This document shows, piece after piece, positions 1-4,927 of a stretch of 5,978 nucleotides of DNA; within the stretch, counting starts at the first letter, position 1; each line of letters starts with the position of its first letter. The stretch comes from an uncultured Odoribacter sp. (lineage in GTDB: Bacteria; Bacteroidota; Bacteroidia; Bacteroidales; Marinifilaceae), in assembly GCA_934725835.1 (NCBI GenBank), contig CAKVCR010000185.1:1-5978 (forward strand), in the 5' to 3' direction. Both the position numbers and the translations under genes were made by a program. Below the pieces are notes generated by a model. It was not told where the DNA came from and searched no databases. It was given only the letters and a program-made list of their open reading frames with translations.

Positions 1-545
1 GCGATAAGGTGTATTTGGGAAGTGCTTTACCTAAAATCAGCGGGGGCATTGTGAGTGAGTTAAAATGGAAAAATTTCGATCTGAATTTCTCGTTGTCATA
101 TCAATTAGGACGGCATATTTATAATACCTTGCCAGGAGGTTCCATCATCCCTAATTACAATGGCTTGGAACATCCTGTGTTGTTGGATGTCAGGAATGTG
201 AGTTTTTGGGAACAACCCGGAGATAATACAGATTATGCAAAATTACAGGCTGATGGTAAAATGCAATTTTTCCCGAATGAAACAACAGTTATTGATCGCT
301 ATGTTGAGAAAGTTAATTGGTTAAAGCTGAAAACAGCTACATTGGGTTACAATTTGCCAACATCATTGATTCGTCGTTGGAAAATGGAACAATTGCGTTT
401 TTTTATTAGTGGCGAAAATTTGTTTATCGTTTCAAATTACTCGGGAATAGATCCTGAAATTGTAGATATTCGTACAGGAATTGATGGTGGTAGAAACTAT
501 CCTTTGGCAAGAAAGTTTACATTAGGTCTAACGATTAAATTTTAA
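1..545 (+). CDS. SusC/RagA-family TonB-dependent outer-membrane transporter, C-terminal part (5' truncated)
   Basis: This is the last 180 residues of a SusC-like barrel; the reading frame is open from base 3 and the true start lies upstream of the window. SusC proteins are TonB-driven barrels that import oligosaccharides or peptides delivered under a SusD lid. Visible C-terminal family hallmarks are the strand pair near PKISGGIVSELKWKNFDLNF, the segment VNWLKLKTATLGYNLP, the motif LRFFISGENLFIVSNYSGIDPE, and the ending YPLARKFTLGLTIKF, whose terminal Phe is the outer-membrane barrel insertion signal. The TonB box, plug and carboxypeptidase-regulatory-like N-terminal domain are all outside the window. 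The susD-like gene starts 3 nt after the stop, indicating an operon. The GTG at base 9 is internal and not a start. Family assignment is firm; the substrate is unknown. Confidence 0.95.
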   Translation, partial: DKVYLGSALPKISGGIVSELKWKNFDLNFSLSYQLGRHIYNTLPGGSIIPNYNGLEHPVLLDVRNVSFWEQPGDNTDYAKLQADGKMQFFPNETTVIDRYVEKVNWLKLKTATLGYNLPTSLIRRWKMEQLRFFISGENLFIVSNYSGIDPEIVDIRTGIDGGRNYPLARKFTLGLTIKF

Positions 546-548
546 GTT

Positions 549-2075
549 ATGAAATGGAGTATTGTTATTATAGTTTTTTTTATTCTCATAGGATGCTCGG
601 AGCAATTGAGGGTAGAACCTGAAGATAGCTTGACTTTTGGAAATATAAAGAAAGAGAAAGATGTTGAAGCATTGGTTTATGGAGTAGGAGCAGGAGTGCG
701 TAAAATGGTATGTTGGAATGCTCTGTTGCAAGTAGAGAAAGGTGCTTATGCAGACGAAGTTGACGAATCTAGACGTGGTGCACGTATGTTGGATTTGGAA
801 GCAGGGACAGCTGATTTGTGGGAATCATGGTATCAGGTTATTATGGGGGCTCAAACAGTATTAGATTATGTGGATGTTGTAGATATGTCTAAAGAAAGAA
901 GAAGTTTTTATAGAGGACAAGCGTATTTTTTTAAGGCATTGGCATATTTTGATTTGGTTAGACGTTGGGGTGACTGCATTTTGCAAAAAGAGGGAATAAA
1001 TTGGTCGCCTGTAGCAAAAACTCCTTGGCCTTTAGTTTGTGATTATGCGATAGAAATGGCAGAAAAGGCTGCCGAGATATTACCTACTTTTGATAAGCTA
1101 AAAGATTGTAACGGAGGTGTTATAACATCAAAGTCTACCCCTTGTAAGGGGGCTGCTTATGCTTTGTTAGCTCATTTGTGCGCTTGGAAGGCTGGAGGTA
1201 AGTATTTTGCTGCAGTAGCCAATCGAGACTATGATGAAAAGGAATTATGGGCTAAAGCTGAAAAAGCATGTACTCAGGTAATTGAATCTCCTTTATATCG
1301 TCTAGTTAGTACCCCAGAAGAGGTGTGTACTTCAGTATTGGTCGGTAATAGTGTGGAAGGAATTTATGAAACAGTGATGAAAGATTATTTTAATGAAGTA
1401 GGTAAACGAGTTTTTTCTTTGGGAACGAATTATGTAGGATATCCTGTACGTCCGGAATATAGCCCAGGGGTAGTACAAGATTTTACATTTAGGATTTTTA
1501 CAACTTCTGTGAGGGAGATGTATCCAGGTTCCGATAGTAGAAAGTATGCTTATTTTTACGATTTGGATGGAATGGATGCACTGGATAAAAGCATAACAGG
1601 AGGTTTTGCATATCCGTATAAAGAGAGAAGTGTAAATGTTACTGTTAGTGGAACAAAGAAAAAATTTGCATCCTTTAATGCAAATCGTATTTGGTGGAGA
1701 TTATCCGACATTTATTTGTTGAGAGCTGAATGCAGAGTACATTTAGGAGGAAATTTCATTGAAGGGGCAATTGAAGATTTGAATACGATTAGAAAGAGGG
1801 CTGAGGCAGATTTATATGATGTGTCGGAAGATAATGGAGATTTACAAATGACAATTTTCCGAGAACGAGAAAGAGAGTTGCTGATGGAGGGATACAGATA
1901 CTATGATATTATTCGAAATGGTTTGGATTATGTGCGAGCTTTTTTAGATGGAGGATATAAAACAGCAAGTCAGCAAGATTATATTGACGGTGCGTTTTTC
2001 TTGATGAATAAAAGTATAGATTTTAAGGATAATCCTTTGATGCGACAGAATTTGTATTGGTTGAAAAGACAATAG
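549..2075 (+). CDS. SusD/RagB-family surface nutrient-binding lipoprotein
   Basis: The 508-residue product has normal SusD length. It begins with a type II signal peptide: a basic n-region (MK), a hydrophobic stretch and a lipobox LIGC with lipidated Cys16, followed by Ser-Glu. In this phylum, acidic residues just after the Cys often mark surface export. Family motifs appear in order: AYFFKALAYFDLVRRWGD (about 125-142), a TPR-like helix around 199-215, RLSDIYLLRAECRVHLG (384-400), AIEDLNTIRKRA (407-418), FRERERELLMEGYRYYDIIR (437-456) and the C-terminal NPLMRQNLYW (495-504). SusD proteins form the hinged lid of the SusC barrel and bind the substrate outside the cell. The ATG lies 3 nt past the susC-like stop, so expression is probably coupled. 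The mature chain has nine Cys besides the lipidated one, which seems many for the family. No substrate can be inferred from sequence alone. Confidence 0.95.
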   Translation: MKWSIVIIVFFILIGCSEQLRVEPEDSLTFGNIKKEKDVEALVYGVGAGVRKMVCWNALLQVEKGAYADEVDESRRGARMLDLEAGTADLWESWYQVIMGAQTVLDYVDVVDMSKERRSFYRGQAYFFKALAYFDLVRRWGDCILQKEGINWSPVAKTPWPLVCDYAIEMAEKAAEILPTFDKLKDCNGGVITSKSTPCKGAAYALLAHLCAWKAGGKYFAAVANRDYDEKELWAKAEKACTQVIESPLYRLVSTPEEVCTSVLVGNSVEGIYETVMKDYFNEVGKRVFSLGTNYVGYPVRPEYSPGVVQDFTFRIFTTSVREMYPGSDSRKYAYFYDLDGMDALDKSITGGFAYPYKERSVNVTVSGTKKKFASFNANRIWWRLSDIYLLRAECRVHLGGNFIEGAIEDLNTIRKRAEADLYDVSEDNGDLQMTIFRERERELLMEGYRYYDIIRNGLDYVRAFLDGGYKTASQQDYIDGAFFLMNKSIDFKDNPLMRQNLYWLKRQ

Positions 2076-2085
2076 AGATATAATT

Positions 2086-2733
2086 ATGAAAAAGATATTT
2101 ATTATTTTGAGTGTGTTGATATTTTGCATGTCATGCGAAACAAAACAAGAAATCATAGATGGGGGTGTTGCTTCGCCATATTATGAAGGAACAATTATGG
2201 AGTATTTGCGTTCGAATACAGAACAATGGGGATATACTGTTCAAATGATTGAGCGAGCTGGTTTAGTGGATTTGTTTGATGGTTTAGTGGATACCGTACA
2301 GAGTATGACTTTTTTTGCACCACCTTCATTTGCGATTCATCGTTATTTAATGGAGCATAAATATGGAGAGGTTGAGGAGGAACGTTATGAAAGTATACAA
2401 GATATTCCTGTTGATTTGTGTCGAGAATTGATACTTAAACATGTGGTTGTTGGGAGGTATTTGAAAGAAGATGTAGAATTTAGGAATATGGATTATGGAA
2501 TATACGCAAAGGAACAGGATGGCGGAACACATTTTACATGTATTGGGGGGAATGAAGTGATTGCTTATTTGGAAAAAAACTCTTATAAAGGAGTTCCTGC
2601 TGCCGGAGCTATTGAAATGTTTCTATACTCTGTTTCAGTAGGGAAGATGATACCATTAGCAACCCCTAATATACAGCCTAAAAATGGAGTTGTTCATGCT
2701 TTGAATTACGGTTATAATTTTGGAAAAATATAA
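2086..2733 (+). CDS. Fasciclin (FAS1)-domain lipoprotein, SusCD-associated
   Basis: The 215-residue product starts with a lipoprotein signal (MKKIFIILSVLIFCMSC). Cys17 is the likely lipidation site, although position -3 is Cys rather than the usual Leu. The rest fits one FAS1 domain. An N-terminal helical part, GTIMEYLRSNTEQWG (35-49), precedes a first conserved segment TFFAPPSFAI (75-84; family pattern resembles TVFAPTNEAF). Then come LILKHVVVGRY (115-125, in the place of the family's 'YH' region) and the closing segment NGVVHALNYGY (200-210; family pattern resembles NGVIHVID). FAS1 domains mediate adhesion or ligand binding at cell surfaces. The gene lies 10 nt after the susD-like stop and sits where glycan operons usually encode a SusE or surface glycan-binding protein. 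An accessory subunit of the SusCD complex is an inference from position. The domain call is good; the ligand is unknown. Confidence 0.82.
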   Translation: MKKIFIILSVLIFCMSCETKQEIIDGGVASPYYEGTIMEYLRSNTEQWGYTVQMIERAGLVDLFDGLVDTVQSMTFFAPPSFAIHRYLMEHKYGEVEEERYESIQDIPVDLCRELILKHVVVGRYLKEDVEFRNMDYGIYAKEQDGGTHFTCIGGNEVIAYLEKNSYKGVPAAGAIEMFLYSVSVGKMIPLATPNIQPKNGVVHALNYGYNFGKI

Positions 2734-2745
2734 ATGGATTTAATT

Positions 2746-3264
2746 ATGAAAGCAGCGTTAATATTAATGTTTATAATATGGATTATTTGTGGTGCTTGTC
2801 AAGATATAACACCAGGATATTTACAAACAGAGTATGCGAGTTATACATTGGATTCTATGGTTGTTAAGAAGGTATTAGATTTGACACCTCCTAAGCCTAA
2901 TCCGACTTTTGAGATGTACGTAAATTATTATGGCTATACCCCTGAGGCTTGTGTGGCACAAGGAATTTATCCTACAATAGGTGGAGAAGAATATAAACGA
3001 GATAAATTTGGATGGCCTTGGACAAGTACTCCAATTGAAGGAGTTGAAGGAACTCGCCCTATATTTGTTACAATAAAAAATATAGTGACTGAAGACGGCA
3101 ATGCAGAAGAGTTGTGGAAAGTCTTGAAAGTTAGTGGTAATGGTACGTTTACCATGCCTGTATATAGTAATGTACCGATAGGACGTTATTCTATTTCATT
3201 AACTTTTAAAAATGAAGGCTATTCACAAGATGTAGATAATGTATTTACGATTATTGTGAAGTAA
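2746..3264 (+). CDS. Small lipoprotein of unknown family, SusCD operon
   Basis: I do not recognise this 172-residue protein. It has a lipoprotein signal, MKAALILMFIIWIICGAC, with Cys18 the likely lipidated residue and QD following it. The mature part begins with a Tyr/Thr-rich stretch (YLQTEYASYTLDSM, 25-38) and a Pro-rich linker (TPPKPNP, 47-53). Its C-terminal half (about 100-172) alternates hydrophobic and polar residues, with turns such as SGNGTF, PIGRYSISL and VDNVFTIIV, suggesting an Ig-like beta-sandwich. I chose the ATG at 2746 over the in-frame ATG at 2734. The earlier start would put Asp in the signal n-region and abut the previous stop, whereas 2746 has the same TAATTATGAAA context as the preceding lipoprotein gene. 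It is the last gene before the operon terminator. A surface ligand-binding or complex-stabilising role is inferred only from location. Confidence 0.8.
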   Translation: MKAALILMFIIWIICGACQDITPGYLQTEYASYTLDSMVVKKVLDLTPPKPNPTFEMYVNYYGYTPEACVAQGIYPTIGGEEYKRDKFGWPWTSTPIEGVEGTRPIFVTIKNIVTEDGNAEELWKVLKVSGNGTFTMPVYSNVPIGRYSISLTFKNEGYSQDVDNVFTIIVK

Positions 3265-3303
3265 GCGTAAGAATTTGAAGAAATAAATTTATATAGAGCT
3301 GTT

Positions 3304-3365
3304 AAAAAGAGAATCCTGTTTTTACAATGACTTCTTACAATAGTAAAGCAGAATTCTCTTTTTTT
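3304..3365 (+). terminator. Rho-independent terminator of the SusCD operon
   Basis: The outer stem pairs 3307-3318 (AAGAGAATCCTG) with 3349-3360 (CAGAATTCTCTT), with one C-A mismatch in 12 positions. An inner stem pairs TTTAC (3321-3325) with GTAAA (3343-3347), leaving a loop of about 17 nt. Seven T residues (3359-3365) follow. An A-run at 3304-3308 extends the pairing into the T-run. It begins 40 nt after the last lipoprotein stop, so it most likely ends the four-gene transcript and insulates kdsB. Confidence 0.8.
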
Positions 3366-3426
3366 ATGTTCGCTAATTTGAATGTTGCTCATATAGATTT
3401 TTTATAAAAATATTTTTTACATTCGC

Positions 3427-3456
3427 TTTCTGAAATATATTACTTGAATATAATTG
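3427..3456 (+). promoter_or_regulatory. Probable Bacteroidetes-type promoter for kdsB
   Basis: TATAATTG at 3449-3456 matches the Bacteroidetes -7 consensus TAnnTTTG at five of six fixed positions. TTTC at 3427-3430 is a three-of-four match to the -33 TTTG, with an 18-nt spacer, slightly shorter than the usual 19-21. The kdsB ATG is 16 nt past the -7 box, so the leader would be short. A very A/T-rich run (3397-3419) lies just upstream and could act like an UP element. The match is moderate; the placement between a terminator and a gene start supports it. Confidence 0.45.
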
Positions 3457-3472
3457 CAAATACGAACTGTTT

Positions 3473-4219
3473 ATGAAAGTTTTGATATTGATTCCTGCAC
3501 GTTATGCTTCTACTCGTTTCCCGGGTAAACCGCTAGCTTTGATTGGAGGTAAACCAATGGTGCAGCACGTTGTGGAAAAGGCTGCTGCAGTTTCTGAAGA
3601 TGTATACGTGGCTACGGATGATAGCCGGATTTATGATTGTGTAACAAGTTTTGGAGGGAAGGCCGTGATGACCTCTACGGAACATCGTAGCGGTACGGAC
3701 CGCTGTTATGAGGCATATAGGCATGTGGTGGAACAAACCGGGAAAAAGTATGACGTGGTGGTGAATATTCAAGGTGATGAACCTTTTATTCAACCGGAGC
3801 AAGTGAAAGCATTGGTTGCCTGTTTTGAGGATGAGAAGGTAGAAATTGCTACTCTTGCCAAGCGGTTTGAGCAGAATGCCGATGTTTTTGACCAGAATAA
3901 AGTGAAAGTTGTCTGTTCTGCGAAGGGTACAGCACTCTATTTCTCCCGTTCGGCTATCCCCTTCTGTCGTGGAATTGAACAGGATAATTGGTTGGAAATA
4001 ATTCCTTTTTATAAGCATGTCGGAATGTATGCCTACCGTCCATTGGTATTGAAAGAAATAACAACGTTGCCGCAGAGTAGATTGGAGAAAGCTGAATCAC
4101 TGGAACAGTTGCGTTGGTTAGAAAACGGATATACGATAGCAGTTAGAGAAACAACGCATGAGTCTATCGGCATCGACACTCCAGATGATTTGAAACGGGC
4201 AGAGATTGTCCTGAAATAA
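3473..4219 (+). CDS. kdsB: 3-deoxy-manno-octulosonate cytidylyltransferase (CMP-KDO synthetase)
   Basis: KdsB activates KDO with CTP to give CMP-KDO and pyrophosphate in the cytosol, just before KDO transfer to lipid A in LPS synthesis. The 248-residue length equals that of the E. coli enzyme. Family signatures are all present: the N-terminal nucleotide-binding loop IPARYASTRFPGKPL (7-21), ATDD (47-50), HRSGTDR (71-77), NIQGDEP (98-104), FSRSAIP (157-163), HVGMYAYR (182-189), LEKAESLEQLRWLENG (204-219) and GIDTPDDL (233-240). Asp102 and Asp235 correspond to the metal-binding aspartates. The start fits the family, since the nucleotide loop normally begins within the first ten residues. The gene appears monocistronic, with a terminator before it and a convergent terminator overlapping its stop codon. 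No key residue is missing. Confidence 0.97.
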   Translation: MKVLILIPARYASTRFPGKPLALIGGKPMVQHVVEKAAAVSEDVYVATDDSRIYDCVTSFGGKAVMTSTEHRSGTDRCYEAYRHVVEQTGKKYDVVVNIQGDEPFIQPEQVKALVACFEDEKVEIATLAKRFEQNADVFDQNKVKVVCSAKGTALYFSRSAIPFCRGIEQDNWLEIIPFYKHVGMYAYRPLVLKEITTLPQSRLEKAESLEQLRWLENGYTIAVRETTHESIGIDTPDDLKRAEIVLK

Positions 4220-4250
4220 AAAAGGGATTTTATAAATCCCTTTTTTATTT
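4214..4250. terminator. Bidirectional terminator between kdsB and frr
   Basis: This is a perfect inverted repeat: 17 bases (4214-4230) pair with 17 bases (4234-4250) around the loop TAT. The core is AAAAAAGGGATTT followed by AAATCCCTTTTTT. The GGG/CCC core flanked by an A-run and a T-run reads as a hairpin plus T-tract on either strand. It serves both kdsB (plus) and frr (minus), whose stop codons are separated by only 32 nt. The repeat includes the kdsB stop codon and ends one base short of the frr stop. Confidence 0.92.
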
Positions 4251-4251
4251 A

Positions 4252-4815
4252 TTAGATAGTCATGATATCTTTCTCTTTTTGAACTAGAATTTCATCTACT
4301 TTCTTATTGTATGCATCGGTCATTTTTTGAACTTCGGCTTCTGCATCTTTCGCTGCATCTTCTGGAAGTCCGTCTTTTACCATTTTTTTGAAAGCATCAA
4401 TGGCATCGCGACGAGCATTGCGGATGCTGACTTTTGCATTTTCGCCAACACCTTTGGATTGTTTTACCAATTCTTTGCGGCGTTCTTCAGTCAAAGGGGG
4501 TACGTTGATACGTACAATTTCACCATTGTTGTCAGGATTAAAACCGAGATTCGCTACCAGAATAGCTTTCTGGATAGGGGCCAGCATGCTCTTTTCCCAA
4601 GGCTGTACAGCTATGGTGCGGGGATCGGGTACAGTGATATTTGCAACTTGGGAAAGTGGGGTAGGTGAGCCATAATAGTCTACTAAAACATCGTTTAGAA
4701 TTTTGGGGTTGGCTTTGCCTGCCCGGATTTTTGCCAGTTCGTTATCAAGATGGGCAATCGCATTTTGCATGAGTTCTTTTGCCTCATCCATGTACATTTT
4801 AACTTCCTCGTTCAT
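4252..4815 (-). CDS. frr: Ribosome recycling factor
   Basis: RRF works with EF-G to split post-termination ribosomes into subunits for reuse in the cytosol. The 187-residue product is close to the usual 185. Conserved blocks are KIRAGKANP (29-37), TVPDPRTIAVQPWEK (61-75), NLGFNPDNNG (89-98), INVPPLTEERRKELVK (103-118) and KVSIRNARRDA (128-138). These cover both parts of the molecule: the three-helix bundle at the two ends and the beta-rich domain II in the middle. The start at 4815 gives MNEEVKMYMDEA; internal Met7 and Met9 are alternatives, but MNEEV places the first helix at the family-typical length. It is convergent with kdsB and divergent from the U32 gene, so it is probably transcribed alone from the promoter at 4850-4880. 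No anomaly was seen. Confidence 0.98.
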   Translation of the reverse strand: MNEEVKMYMDEAKELMQNAIAHLDNELAKIRAGKANPKILNDVLVDYYGSPTPLSQVANITVPDPRTIAVQPWEKSMLAPIQKAILVANLGFNPDNNGEIVRINVPPLTEERRKELVKQSKGVGENAKVSIRNARRDAIDAFKKMVKDGLPEDAAKDAEAEVQKMTDAYNKKVDEILVQKEKDIMTI

Positions 4816-4849
4816 ATATGTCCGTTTTTTTGTGTATTCTTTATGGTTG

Positions 4850-4880
4850 CAAATATAGGGATAATATCAATTATTTCAAG
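4850..4880 (-). promoter_or_regulatory. frr promoter (Bacteroidetes -33/-7 type)
   Basis: Read on the minus strand, TATATTTG (4857-4850) is a perfect match to the TAnnTTTG -7 consensus. CTTG (4880-4877) is a three-of-four match to the -33 TTTG, with a 19-nt spacer, inside the normal 19-21 range. The frr ATG is 34 nt downstream of the -7 box, giving a short leader of roughly 25-30 nt. Confidence 0.72.
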
Positions 4881-4889
4881 AATAAAACC

Positions 4890-4897
4890 TAACTTTG
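4890..4897 (+). promoter_or_regulatory. -7 element of the U32-peptidase gene promoter
   Basis: TAACTTTG is a perfect match to the Bacteroidetes TAnnTTTG -7 box, followed by TAC as is common in Bacteroides promoters. The ATG is 30 nt downstream. No clear TTTG -33 box lies 19-21 nt upstream, so the element is called on the -7 box and position alone. It is only 9 nt from the frr -33 box on the other strand. Confidence 0.6.
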
Positions 4898-4927
4898 TAC
4901 CTCTCAAATAGTAAGAGAAAGTTGGAT

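Noticed and set aside
9..11. GTG as a start codon for the first gene
   Set aside because: The frame continues upstream to base 3 without a stop, and the protein begins mid-barrel, so this is an internal Val of a truncated SusC.
3396..3420. A/T-rich near-palindrome as a separate terminator or operator
   Set aside because: It lacks a G/C stem core and is better explained as A/T-rich DNA upstream of the kdsB promoter.
3533..4018. 161-codon open frame on the minus strand
   Set aside because: It lies wholly inside kdsB on the opposite strand, shows no recognisable domain or promoter, and its amino-acid pattern looks like an antisense shadow.
4327..4675. Two plus-strand open frames opposite frr
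   Set aside because: Both are antisense to a highly conserved gene. Neither has family motifs or an initiation context.
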